Assembly (NCBI GenBank): GCA_000697335.1
Contig: JNEM01007471.1
Span: forward strand, 1-19,559
Direction: 5' to 3'
Origin: Conidiobolus incongruus B7586
Taxonomy: Eukaryota > Entomophthoromycota > Entomophthoromycetes > Entomophthorales > Conidiobolaceae
DNA: 19,559 nucleotides
How positions within the stretch are numbered: position 1 is the first letter of the stretch; every line of letters begins with the position of its first letter. The notes beneath the pieces are model-generated. The model ran no database searches. It was not told where the DNA came from and worked only from the letters and a program-made list of their open reading frames with translations. Of the stretch, positions 1-10,204 are shown piece by piece. The position numbers and the translations under genes are program-made.

Positions 1-36
1 TTATATTAATATTTTCTTAATTTTTCATAATTATTA

Positions 37-71
37 CACTAACCCACAAAAGTGAGTCATAAAATCAAAAA
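37..71 (+). repeat. Left outer terminal inverted repeat of the Tc1-like element
   Basis: Thirty-five bases that match the reverse complement of 1575-1609 at every position. The repeat contains the core AAAGTGAGTCATAAA (49-63), which recurs almost unchanged in the inner repeat at 226-240 and is therefore a candidate transposase-binding direct repeat. Confidence 0.95.
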
Positions 72-207
72 TATATAAATTTTAATTAATAACTAAAACA
101 ATTGTATATATTAGATTACTTGAAACTATAATATATAATTAAGGTATATTATTTAATAATAGATAAATATATTTAGATATATTTAGTAAACTATTAGCAA
201 AAATATT

Positions 208-260
208 AACCCTTAATATTTAACCAAGGTGAGTCATAAATTTGCAGGTTTTTGAGATAA
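208..260 (+). repeat. Left inner repeat (IR/DR) of the Tc1-like element
   Basis: Pairs with 1387-1440 in inverted orientation. It contains AAGGTGAGTCATAAA at 226-240, a one-mismatch direct repeat of the core in the outer TIR, 177 bp further in. Two direct-repeat cores per end define the IR/DR subgroup of Tc1 elements. Confidence 0.82.
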
Positions 261-362
261 GGGGATATATTTAACAATATATAACCATATCTTTTTTCTC
301 TCTTTGCTATTATTTTATATAATATTTTACAGATATACTAAATTCTTTTTATTAGTATCATT

Positions 363-1379
363 ATACCTAAATCCCTCTCTAAAAAAATCCATTTGTGCAT
401 CAATCAACTTTATAAAGAAGGTAAATCAACTCATGATATTGCTAGAATTACTGGTGTTAGCTAGTCTACTATAGCTAGGGCTGTTAAGAATAGCAATAAA
501 GAAACATTTAAACCTAAACTTAAGTGTGCTAAAATCATAGATGAACATGATGAGAAGTATATCTGTAGGTTGGTTAGTACAGGCAAATGTAGTACTGCTG
601 TAGAAGTACAGCAGGAATTGTGAGACTATACAAGAATATTAGTTAGCACTGATACTATTATACATGCTTTACATCAACATGGATACCACTTACACCTTAA
701 GAAAAAACACCCCTAACTAAAGAAATCCCATTGCAAAGCTAAGTGGGAGTTTGAATGTCACCACTAATATTGAACCAAAACTGATTAGAGTAAGGTTATT
801 TAGTCTGATAAAACAAAAATATACCTTAGTAGATCTGATAGAAAAGCTAGATACTTCAGAAAAGATGCAGAACTACTTTGTGACCATCATGTTAATTTTA
901 CCCAAAAGTATAGTGGTGGGTCAATTATTGTTTGGGGATGTATGTTGTCTTTAGGTGTAAGGTATCTTTGTAAAGTTAATGGGGGAATTAATACTGAGAT
1001 GTACTAAAGTATTCTGAACAATGAATTGAAAAAAACCATTGAATGGTATGGGTTAAACAAATCTAATGTTATTTTCCAGCAAGATAATGCCTCTTGCTAT
1101 ACTACAGCTTTTACTACCAAATGGCTTAAAAATAACAAGATAACAGTTATGAAGTGGCTTCTTTAATCTCCTAACCTTAATCTAATTGAACACCTTTGGG
1201 ATCAGTTAAAAAAAGCTATTAAAGCTTTCCCCCCAACAAAAAATTTAGATCAACTTTAGGAATATGTTCAAGAAGCATAGAACAAGATTAACCCTTCCTA
1301 GTGTAAGAAGTTAGTTGATTCTATACCCCATAAACTTAAAGAAGTTAGAAAAGCTAAAGGTAGATATACTAGGTTTTAA
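363..1379 (+). pseudogene. Tc1-type DD34E transposase, decayed by point mutation
   Basis: Remnant of the transposase that would bind the TIRs and cut and join DNA. One frame runs 338 codons to a TAA at 1377-1379 with no net frameshift. The presumed start codon at 363 is ATA, followed by PKSLSKK. An N-terminal helix-turn-helix (about codons 15-40, HDIARITGVS) precedes a DDE domain: Asp at codon 149 (SDKTKI, usually SDES), Asp at codon 241 (QQDNAS), Glu at codon 276 (NLIEHLW), with 34 residues between the last two, as in Tc1. VWGCM lies between the first and second. Twelve internal stops interrupt it; each fits a Gln, Arg or Trp codon changed by C-to-T or G-to-A. About 340 residues is the usual length. 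Not functional. Confidence 0.92.
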
Positions 1380-1386
1380 TTTTTTT

Positions 1387-1440
1387 TTATCACCAAAAAC
1401 CCACAAATTTATAACTCACCTTAGGTAAAATTTAAGGGTT
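1387..1440 (-). repeat. Right inner repeat (IR/DR) of the Tc1-like element
   Basis: Inverted partner of 208-260. It carries the core AAGGTGAGTTATAAA on the minus strand (1408-1422), 175 bp from the matching core in the right outer TIR (1583-1597), nearly the same spacing as at the left end. Confidence 0.82.
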
Positions 1441-1574
1441 TATATTTTAGCCAATTAATAGCTAAATATCATCATTTAATGATATATATAACTAATAAAT
1501 ATAATAGATTTTAATTAATTAATTTAGGTTTATTTCATTAAATATTAATCAAGTTATTAGTAAAAATATAGGTG

Positions 1575-1609
1575 TTTTTGATTTTATGACTCACTTTTGT
1601 GGGTTAGTG
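1575..1609 (-). repeat. Right outer terminal inverted repeat of the Tc1-like element
   Basis: Exact 35/35 reverse complement of 37-71, directly followed by the TA target-site copy at 1610-1611. Confidence 0.95.
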
Positions 1610-1850
1610 TACTATAAATCAATTATTTTTAAAAATTTCAGCTATTTATTAATCAATAATATAATAAGTTAAATCAATTTATAAAATAATTAATATTATT
1701 ATAATTTAATAATGTATTTTAATTATAGTTATTAAAAATAATAAAAATATAACTAAACTTAATATTAAATATAATAAAACCATATATAATTATAATTAAA
1801 TATATATTAAATAGTTAATTAATATAAGTAAATATAGTGTTATTAAATTA

Positions 1851-3135
1851 CTCTGTATTTTTAATAATGGGAATTTTTTGCAATTGAAAATAAATAAATA
1901 TTTTAATATATAATATATAGAAATAAATATATAATATAAATTTAATAGTTTCTTTGATTATTAATAACTTTTTGTTATACTTTTAGCAAAGATCTAACAC
2001 TTTAAAAACAGTTCTTTTTATTAAAGACTGAAATTTGATATTTCACAAATCAATTAAATTTTCTTGTAAAAATTTTCTTTCTTGCAAGCTGGTTTTTTAA
2101 TTGCCTAAAGCAATTATAATCACATAAGTTATAATCTAAAGAATATACTAGATATGGTAGTTCTTTCTAGTTATTTTTAATTAAAAAGTTTTTTACAGCT
2201 TTAGATTTATGAATTTTATAATTATCATGTAAAATAATAAGTCTTCTCAAATTATATTAAGAACACTAATTAGAAATACTTTTATTTAAAAAAGCAATAT
2301 AAAATTTACTATTAATTGATTTTCCTTCAGGAACTAAATAAGAGTAGAATATATCATTATAATTTATTACAATAATTAACATTCACTTATTAACAAAATG
2401 CTTATTTAAAGGGATTTATAAAGGGGGTTGATTTGGCTTAATCTAGTATCTTGATTTGTGTTTTAGTAAAGGATTATATATAAGGATCTAAGATTCATCA
2501 ATTGTAATTATTTGCTATAAAAGTCTAGGTTTCTAGTAATATTTTAGTAAGTTTTGTTTAGCAATAACTACTCTAGCTTTTTTCTAAACTTTAGTTAAAT
2601 TATAAGGTATATATTTTAAATTTTTATTTATTAATTTGAGTTTAAACTTTAATATATATAAAATACTTATAAGACTAATATTAAAGTGCTTAGATAATTC
2701 TTTAGCTGAAATAAAAAGGTGCTTTTCAATATATTTTTTCATTCTATTAATAATTAAAATAGTGACAGTTGAAGTTAGTCTTGTAGATTTTAGCAGGTTT
2801 TGGATAATTTCTCTCTTAGCCTTAAAGTGATTTACCTAGCAATAAATTGTTGATTTAAATAATGCTTCATTACCAAAAGCTATTAATAAATTTTAAATAA
2901 TTTTAGAGGGTTTATGGTTAAGTTTTACTGATACTAAAATAAAAAACTTTTGATAATCACTATTTGGTTTAAACATAATTAAATTAAATAGCTAATTTTA
3001 AAAAGTTAATTTTTTAATCAAAAAAATTACTATATATAATTTCCTATTAACTTTGTATATATTTATTTATTTCAAATTAATAATATGTTTGAAAAATCAG
3101 AAATTAAAAAATTTCCCATTATTTCAAATTCAAGG
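1851..3135 (-). mobile_element. mariner element, copy A, full length, inactive
   Basis: A 1285-bp element with TA on both sides (1849-1850 and 3136-3137) and imperfect inverted ends of about 28 bp (22 of 28 positions match). Both ends contain AATAATGGGAA at the same distance from the tip, and a subterminal AAATAAATAAATAT motif recurs at each end. A transposase frame fills the middle on the minus strand. The same element occurs again at 11431-12742, which fixes the boundaries independently: similarity of the two copies starts and stops at these TA sites. Nothing of note is seen in the 239 bp between this element and the Tc1-like one. Confidence 0.9.
2002..2976 (-). pseudogene. mariner DD34D transposase, copy A
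   Basis: A single minus-strand frame of 325 codons including the stop, starting at an ATG (MFKPNSDYQKFF) with no net frameshift but 13 internal stops. The N-terminal third is the mariner paired helix-turn-helix region (ALFKSTIYC then VNHFKAKRE, where mariners usually read STIYRWVNHF). The catalytic domain keeps all three aspartates: codon 160 (TIDES), codon 251 (LHDNYK) and codon 286 (LCDY), with 34 residues between the last two, the DD34D hallmark of mariner. Several stops fall where mariners have Trp, for example after DES, after RY in the RYWIKP motif and before KELP, as expected from TGG to TAG or TGA. Usual length is about 340-350 residues. Confidence 0.88.
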
Positions 3136-3317
3136 TAACATATTCCTAATCTTCAATTTAATTGCAATTTTAGTGATTTTTAAATGATGATTGCAACTCT
3201 TAGAGTTTACAATTTTAGTAAATTAAAGGTTGGAGTTTAAAACCCATTCTATTAATTTTTTACATATATTTCATTAGCTAAAATAGTATGAATTATTGTA
3301 TTTGGAACATTTTATAT

Positions 3318-3895
3318 TGCATCAAAACCCAAACTTTGGTATCATTCTATCATCATTGGGCTATTATTTATTGTCAATGTGACTGGATGTACAATTGGAT
3401 GTGTATTATATGGCTTTGTAGTTCAGCCAACGTCAGTCTATTGTCTATTCGAATTGGATAGCTTAGGCGGAAGGATATCTGCTATAGTCATATCAATATC
3501 CATGGCCATGTCAATGGCTATGATATACTTGTGCTATATCAGAATTATGATATAGAGGAGATCTGATATATTAAAAATCATACAGCTCTTTCCTTTTAAA
3601 AGTGATTAAATTAAATTCCAAGCTCATTCCACCATTATTATGACCTACAAATATTTTAGTAAATGTTACAATCATATATGTTGCTACTCGAATTTTTTCA
3701 TTTATCCTCCATTTTTTGCTACACTTGCAGATAAAATTAGTTGCTCTTGCATTTTCTCAACTTTATTTTTACTACTTTACTATTGCGAAGGATATAATCC
3801 GATCTATGTGACGAAGTCCAATCATTACTTAATTTCCAGCCTATGAAGTTAATAAAATGCCCAAATTTCAATATTAATAATCCAAACATCCTGGA
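3318..3895 (+). pseudogene. Truncated family A GPCR-like pseudogene (TM4 to C-terminus), close paralogue of receptor 1
   Basis: From 3337 this segment reads almost as receptor 1 from its residue 127 onward: TM4, the second extracellular loop (PTSVYCLFELD, conserved Cys kept) and TM5 are nearly identical. Everything before TM4 is missing; clear similarity starts at about 3318-3337, some 180 bp right of mariner copy A. Two stops follow, TAG in place of a Lys codon before RRSD and TAA in place of a Glu codon before the IKxxA motif. TM6 is scrambled by small indels. The receptor frame is regained around 3712-3785 (FFATLADKISCSC aligns with TM7) with a net loss of several codons in TM6 and TM7. 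Similarity fades around the position of the receptor 1 stop. A recent tandem duplicate that was truncated and is not expected to give a working receptor. Confidence 0.85.
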
Positions 3896-4905
3896 GGTAA
3901 TATAAGATAATAATTTTAATTAATTTTCATAGTATTTCAAATTTGAAAAAATAATCAATGTAATAGCACCAAAGTAAATTAGTATATTATCATTTTTTTA
4001 CTATATATATATGCTGCTTGATTTAAATAATTTAATGAAAACGTTAATGGTTCAGTAGTATTTATTGCATAATATATCTGACCTAGATTTCTGTTTCATT
4101 AATTTTTTTTGATTATTTTCAAATCTAGTAAATTATATAGAATAGGCACAGAATCCGTTCTTCACATAATATCCATATCCAATACTTTACACTTTAAATT
4201 ATTTTTTTATCAATAATATTGAGATTAATTACCATTTTTTATAATTAGAATATTGTAAATTCTATATTGTATTTATATATCAGTTATTAAATCTTTATCC
4301 TTTCACTTTGTAATTGCTTTTTAATTGCATATAATGAATTTTAGTAATAAAATCGATATTCAAAATTCAGTAATTTATACAGAAGAGAATATTTGGTATA
4401 TTATAAATATAATCTGAGTCTTAAAAAATATAATATTAATGGTTATTTTACATTCTAAATTCATAATTTGATTTTCTATCTCATATAAATCATTTTCATA
4501 ATTACGAGGATTTAAATATAAACATTGATCAATTTAATATCTGATAGAAAGGTTATAGTGTGAAGTTTAAATTCATGCTTCGAATTTATCTATAAATTAG
4601 GTAAAATAATAAGATTTGTTAAGATTGTATGATATCTAATATTATATATAACATAAAGACTCATTATGAGTATATAATCAAAAAGAAATGAAATATATTT
4701 AGTTTCAAATATAAGTATTTATCCACTCTTACCAAAAACAACATTTTTCTATTTTTGGCGAATTGATTGGATAAATAATTAATAATTAAATTATTCAAGT
4801 GCATATATCACATCAAAGACTTTTGTTATGAATTTGATATAAAATTAATGCAAACATTTACATATAAATAAAGAAAAATTACTCGTTGAGTCGAATCAAA
4901 TTAAT
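3896..4905. other. Intergenic, no gene seen
   Basis: About 1 kb of AT-rich DNA between the truncated pseudogene and receptor 1, with short AT microsatellite runs (for example near 4000-4013). A TATAAATA stands at 4863-4870, some 36-43 bp before the receptor 1 ATG, but in DNA this AT-rich it carries little weight as a promoter call. Confidence 0.6.
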
Positions 4906-5856
4906 ATGGATTATTCTAAAATCAGGAAACATTCTTCACCGTATAACTATATTTTATCTACTATTTCAATCGTTATTCCAACTATTGGTATTTTATTTTG
5001 TTCTTGTGTATTAAGCATTATATTGAAAAAGAAGATTGTAAAATTGAACTTGGATTTAAAATTGGTGAGTTTAATATTAATCTTTGATTTAATGGAGAGT
5101 ATTGTAATTTTGACTAGTGGTATTTGTAACTTTTTGGGTTTTGAAAGATATTTAAATTCAAAGTGGGCATGTGATCTAAATGCCGTTCTGTCAATTTTCA
5201 CATGTCTTTCATCAGTTAACTTGGTAGGGGTTGTGGCATTTCAGAGATATTTATTAGTTGTACATGAACAAAATTTCAAAACATGGTATTATTTCATTAT
5301 CATTGGGCTATTGTTTATTATCAATGTGACTGGATGTACAATTGGATGTGTATTAGATGGCTTTGTAATTCAGCCAACATCAGTCTATTGTCTATTCGAA
5401 TTGGATAGCTCAGGTGGAAGGATATCTGCTATAGTCATATCAATATCCATGGCCATTTCAATGACTATGGTATACTTGTGCTATATCGGAATTATAACAA
5501 AAAGGAGATCTGATACATTAAAGATCATACAGCTCTTTCCTTTAAAAGCTGATGAAATTAAATCTCGAGCAAATTCCACTATATTTAAATCTTTAACCAT
5601 CATCTTAGTTAGTACGTTTACAAACATCCCGTTTCTAGTGCTTCTCATTATATCTCTTGTTTATCCTCGTTTTTTTACTCCTCTTGTTGATACGATTTGT
5701 GCTTCTTGTATTATGCTCAATGTTATTCTTAACACCTTATTGTTGCTAAGGATGAGATCGGATCTATGTGACGAATTCAAACTATGGTTCAATAATCAAA
5801 CTACTCGACATGATATGTTGCACAATTTACAATCTGAAGAATCTGAGTCAACCTGA
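4906..5856 (+). CDS. Rhodopsin-like (family A) seven-helix receptor 1, QRY variant
   Basis: An intact single-exon gene of 316 residues for a plasma-membrane G protein-coupled receptor; ligand unknown. The start is supported because MDYxxIRK at the N-terminus matches receptor 2 exactly. Approximate helices: TM1 14-40, TM2 50-73 with the class A Asp at 61, TM3 88-116, TM4 127-150, TM5 172-198, TM6 225-252, TM7 260-282. Cys89 and Cys162 (VYCLF) are placed for the usual TM3-ECL2 disulfide. The box at the end of TM3 reads QRY (113-115) instead of D/E-R-Y, while receptor 2 has ERY. TM7 lacks NPxxY, having N272 and N276-T. A basic RMRSDL follows TM7, then a short acidic tail. Intracellular loop 3 is short (KRR at 199-201, FPLK at 211-214). 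About 49% identical to receptor 2 over 290 ungapped residues. The 18-nt leader starting GAGTC resembles that of the 7781 pseudogene. Confidence 0.93.
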   Translation: MDYSKIRKHSSPYNYILSTISIVIPTIGILFCSCVLSIILKKKIVKLNLDLKLVSLILIFDLMESIVILTSGICNFLGFERYLNSKWACDLNAVLSIFTCLSSVNLVGVVAFQRYLLVVHEQNFKTWYYFIIIGLLFIINVTGCTIGCVLDGFVIQPTSVYCLFELDSSGGRISAIVISISMAISMTMVYLCYIGIITKRRSDTLKIIQLFPLKADEIKSRANSTIFKSLTIILVSTFTNIPFLVLLIISLVYPRFFTPLVDTICASCIMLNVILNTLLLLRMRSDLCDEFKLWFNNQTTRHDMLHNLQSEESEST

Positions 5857-7780
5857 GGTATTATAAAAATTGCATTATATAAAATTCAATCAATTTATGG
5901 CTAAATCTGGAATTTTCTAATTATATATTAGTGGAAAATTATATCTATACATTGCATTAATCAAAACATTCACTTTTTTGATGATGCATATATATTAATG
6001 TTCAATAAAAAATATCAACGTAATTAGAGTTTTATTTCCTAATTGAAATATCAAGTTGGATATATATCATTGATTTGGAGGTAAATATCAGAGCTAGGTT
6101 AACAGGACGCCATTCACAATACACTTTGATCATTATTTTAAAAGGATGAACTGATTATATAACAATTGTCAAAAAAGGTTTTGTTAGACAATATCTACAT
6201 TATTGCTAATCATATTTCACAATCAATCATTATATTTAGAAAGAATTATGATAAGTGTACAGTATAAATTATTACTATTGTACTATAATACTTTTTTCTA
6301 TCATCATAAAAAATCATTACTATAATTATAATAGAGAAGTTTATATTAAAAAATATCAATATTTTATAAAATAATATAATATATATAAATATATATATAT
6401 CTGGGATTCAATTTTAGCAGAATGATGTTTTTCATATTAAACAGAAATAGCCATTTTGCATTAATCTTTCATTTATTTGAATAGTGGTGAAAAATTCATA
6501 ATTTTAGGTTAGCATATATTTAAATCATACTTTTGTTGAACTATGATTTAACTCTTATAATAAAAAGGATTCAATAAAATTTGAATATAACGATTCTAAT
6601 TATTAGTGAATACAAAGTATTCCAAAGAATTTTTTATTATTTGAATTTTGAAATTTGGATTTAATATTTCTAAATAATAAATTATCAAGATTTAAATATG
6701 AATAAATGAGGTCTTTTTAGAATTTTTTATTATATATTATTAACTTAAAAAATTATAGTATATTTCAATATTAAAAATAAACTTCAATGTGAAATGCTAT
6801 ATCAAACATATAATACTTACTAATTCCTATTTAGGCATTAATCAAAAACTTCTCAACAAATGAAAGATATTTGGTTGAAACATATCTTGTATAATTAATG
6901 TATACATAAGGTTTATTAATATATTTTAATTATAATAGCTAATTTTCAGTATATATTTACATGTATCTGAATTTTTACAGATTAGATATTTAATTATTGA
7001 AATGTACCAGACCAACGATTAGCTTTATTGATATTATTTTTGTATAAAATACTTTGAAAATAAAGGTAAAATATTAGATATAAATTATTATACATTTATA
7101 TACTATGATAATCCGGGAATATATTTTGAAATTAATCAAATCCAAAATACTGTATTTATTCTGAACTTCATGGTAATTATTAATAACATTCCCACAGTAG
7201 AATTCAATCTAAATATAATTGATTTTATGAAATAGGGCCTAAATTGGAAAAAACATCTATATATTTATAAGGATAAAATTGAATATTTAAATATTTGTAA
7301 TATTATGATTAAATAAGGTTAATTTCAATTTTTATTTGCATGATTAATTGAGTTTAAAAAATTCTGTGGTAATATTATTGTAATATTATATTATTATTTT
7401 ATAAATTCATTATAAAAAGTGCATCGTATTAACAACCAATTAAATTTCGATTTCAAATTATATCAATCATTAATATTTTGAAAAATAAATTAAAATACAA
7501 GATTAATAACAAACTTAATTATAAAATAAGCAGATTATTCAACCATTTGACAAGTTACCAATAGAATCAAACCTAATAAAAGTGTATTAATGGATATAGA
7601 AAATATACAAGAGAATCCATGATTTTATAATATTAATTGAGGTGAATAAGTCGAAATTCAAGAACCAATCTTTTTTTGAGCAATTAATTTTGCATATTTT
7701 AAATTCCATAGAAACATGATTTGATTAATTTTTCGGATTTAAAATAACTATTATATCCATAGAGTCAAATGAAATAAACA
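5857..7780. other. Intergenic, no gene seen
   Basis: About 1.9 kb of AT-rich DNA with stops in all frames and no receptor or transposase motif that I can recognise. Short AT repeats occur near 6390-6410. The 19 bases before 7781 form the leader of the next pseudogene. Confidence 0.6.
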
Positions 7781-8731
7781 ATGAATTATAATGAAATAAG
7801 AGTTAGAGCATACCCATACAATTATATTATTTCCTTCACGGCAATTTTCATTGCAACATCAGGGATAATATACTGCTCTCTGGTATTTTCAATGATTTTA
7901 AGAAGGTGAAAATCTCTGAATATAGATTTAAAGTTAATCACTTTCACATTAATTTTTTGCTTTTTTAGAAAGTTTTTTAGTATTGACATGTGCTATCTGC
8001 AACTTAATAAGCTTTGCTAATTATTTTGATTCACAATTTAGTTGTAATTTGAATGCGGTTATCATTGTTTTCACAGTTGTTACATTCATTAACTGGATGC
8101 GTGTAGTTGCTATTGAACGATATATGCTGATTCTCCTTGAAAAAGCCCTCAAATTAGGCTTTATTATTTTATTTTATTTCGGTTGCTATTCTTGAACTTG
8201 CTAAGTTGTGTAGTTAGTGGAGGATTTAAAGGATTTAGTATCAATGCCACCTCTGTATATTATTTATTTGATCCAACGAACTGGGCAGGTGTAGTTGGTA
8301 CCATATTCTTAAACTTGTCAGTTGGAATATTTATGGCTATGATATATTTGAATATATAAAATTCATGATCAAAAGAAGTTTAAAAAACTAGAGAATATTT
8401 CCTTTTAATGCTGAGAAAATTTCACGTTAAGCGAATTCTTCCATTTTCAAACCCTTACTCATTATTATCGCTAGCACACTGACCACTCTGCCATATAGTG
8501 TACTACTTTTTGTTTCTTTGATCAATCCTTCTTTTTTAACCCCTGTGGTTGGAACAATTTATACATAGTGCATAATGTTTAATATGATTATTAATACTAT
8601 CATCTTCTTGAGAATGCGAACAGATTTATAGGAAGAGTTAAAAGCTATTTTACATACTTGATCCTAATAATGATAGTTGTAATATTCTGGAATTAGATTC
8701 TGTCAAAGGTGCTACGAATGACCATCTTTAA
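7781..8731 (+). pseudogene. Full-length family A GPCR-like pseudogene
   Basis: A broken third member of the receptor family covering the whole gene. It starts MNYNEIRVRAYPYNYI, closest to receptor 2 (AYPFNYI). TM1 is readable. A TGA stands where receptor 2 has the Trp of KNKWSK, and NIDLKLIT (TM2 start) follows. A frameshift near the end of TM2 leads into a frame at about 7980-8195 with TM3 (SCNLNAV, VVAIERYML), so the TM3 Cys and ERY box are intact. Further frameshifts and stops follow. ECL2 is recognisable (NATSVYYLF) but its conserved Cys is Tyr, a G-to-A change. ICL3, TM6 and TM7 remnants continue to about 8640 (MRTDL-like end). A readable polar tail (DPNNDSC onwards) ends at TAA 8729-8731. 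At least four lesions; it looks older than the 3318 copy. Not expected to be functional. Confidence 0.87.
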
Positions 8732-10200
8732 TCTAATTAAATAATTATTTTTATAATCACAATAACAAATTAGAATAATAAAAATTTGAAATTTAAATTT
8801 ATAAACAATTGGAAATAAGTGAATATCCTTTCCTTCAAATTAATAAAATTTTGATAGTTGCTCCTTTTAATATAAAATTTCAATTTTATAGGATAATATG
8901 CTTGATCTGATATTTTTCAGTTTAATTTCAATGATATCGACTATATTAAGGAATGTTTAAAATATTATTCTTATTGTGTGATAAGCAATTGAATCTAGCA
9001 ATAATGGTATATGACACCTTTGTGAGCTATTGTAATTTAAACTGGGTTGTAAACAAGCTATAACTGTTTATACATTATATTTTAGAAATACTTTTGATTG
9101 ACTGGTAATCTACCATCATTTTTATTGATATTTTTTGAATACCTTTGATGTTGTTAATATGAAAAAGTTATTTCACTTTTGAATACTTCTGAGGATTTTT
9201 CGTACAATTTGATCTATGGTTTTGAGTTTTTCATATATCATTATAGTTTATTCGGGTCATTTGAGTATAATTTTTATAATTCCAAACAATATTAACAATA
9301 TAATTGTGTTAAAATATATCTATTTCAATAATATATATATATATGCAAATACTAATCTATAATGTAATTTATCCAAATTTCAAATTATCAATAAAATATT
9401 GTCGCTACCAAAAATTTTTTTGTCACATGTTACAGTTTTGAGAGCAATTCATTTACTATGTTAGGAATATGAGGTGAATGAAAAAATTAATTTTTTATTA
9501 TATATTTACTATATTTGGAAAAGGACTATTGGGTAGGCGTTTGAATTTTATCCATACTTAAATTTTATATTGAAATCCAACAATTCCTGTTGGCTAGTGC
9601 TTTTTGATTTTCTTTTTTAGGCTCAAAGATCTGTGATGGTGATATAAATTGTCAAAGATAATTTCAACTGAAAAATAGTTTATGAAAATAGTAATTTGGT
9701 ATGAACAGTATATATTTTTCCAAATATCAACAAAACACTCAAATTACATAACTTATCATTTGAATTTTAAGTTCTTATTGTGATTACTATAAGAATTGTT
9801 TTTCAATTAAAAATCGATTTAGCTATTAATCAGTTTTAATCATCTACTTTAGAAAATTGTAAAAATTCAGTATTTTCCAAATGCAGGTTATTAGTTAAAA
9901 ACATTGCATTGTAACAACTACTTTATATATCTCTATGTAATTAATAATTTGATTAATTTTTCAGGGATAGTATCTTGATGAGTTATTTTCAATTCGGTAC
10001 AGTTTGGTAATAAGTATATTTATTAGTAATTTTATCAATATATATATATATATGTTTTATTTATTTTTGAATGGAGTAAAGCTTCAAATTAAATATCATA
10101 TTTGTAAATTAAATCTTTTATAAGTGGATTGGTGCTCAAAAATTGCTCATATCATCTATTAAAAGATTATTGATGATTGTAATAAAATGAAACAATATAC
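8732..10200. other. Intergenic, no gene seen
   Basis: About 1.5 kb of AT-rich DNA. I found no coding region or terminal repeats. AT microsatellites lie at about 9330-9345 and 10040-10052. Confidence 0.6.
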
Positions 10201-10204
10201 CTTT

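Larger units (their letters stand above)
37..1609 (+). mobile_element. Tc1-like DNA transposon, full length, inactive
   Basis: A 1573-bp cut-and-paste element. Its ends are perfect 35-bp inverted repeats beginning CACTAACCC, and it is flanked by the TA dinucleotide duplication expected of Tc1/mariner insertions (35-36 and 1610-1611). A second, inner pair of inverted repeats gives each end a repeat of about 224 bp, the IR/DR arrangement known from Sleeping Beauty-type Tc1 elements. The single transposase frame lies between the ends. Because both TIRs still match exactly while the coding region is riddled with stops, the element could in principle still be mobilised in trans; that is inference. 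It sits upstream of a mariner element and a receptor pseudogene. Confidence 0.93.

Noticed and set aside
751-954. 67-codon plus-strand frame inside the Tc1-like element
   Set aside because: It is out of frame with the recognisable transposase (Asp motifs, VWGCM, QQDN) that covers the same bases.
363-1379. A reassigned stop codon (for example TAG/TAA read as Gln) to explain the many in-frame stops in the transposases
   Set aside because: Stops occur at positions where family proteins have Trp or Arg as well as Gln, and all three stop codons are involved. The two intact receptor genes contain no in-frame stops and end normally, so mutation is the simpler explanation.
2636-2830. 64-codon plus-strand frame inside mariner copy A
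   Set aside because: The transposase lies on the opposite strand here; this is an antisense shadow with AT-driven composition.
4863-4870. TATAAATA upstream of receptor 1 (and TATAAAATA at 17046-17054 upstream of receptor 2) as promoters
   Set aside because: Such strings are expected by chance throughout DNA of this composition and sit at different distances from the two start codons, so they are only mentioned.
4947-5201. 84-codon minus-strand frame opposite receptor 1
   Set aside because: It overlaps the TM1-TM3 coding sequence of an intact, well-supported receptor and shows no motif of its own.
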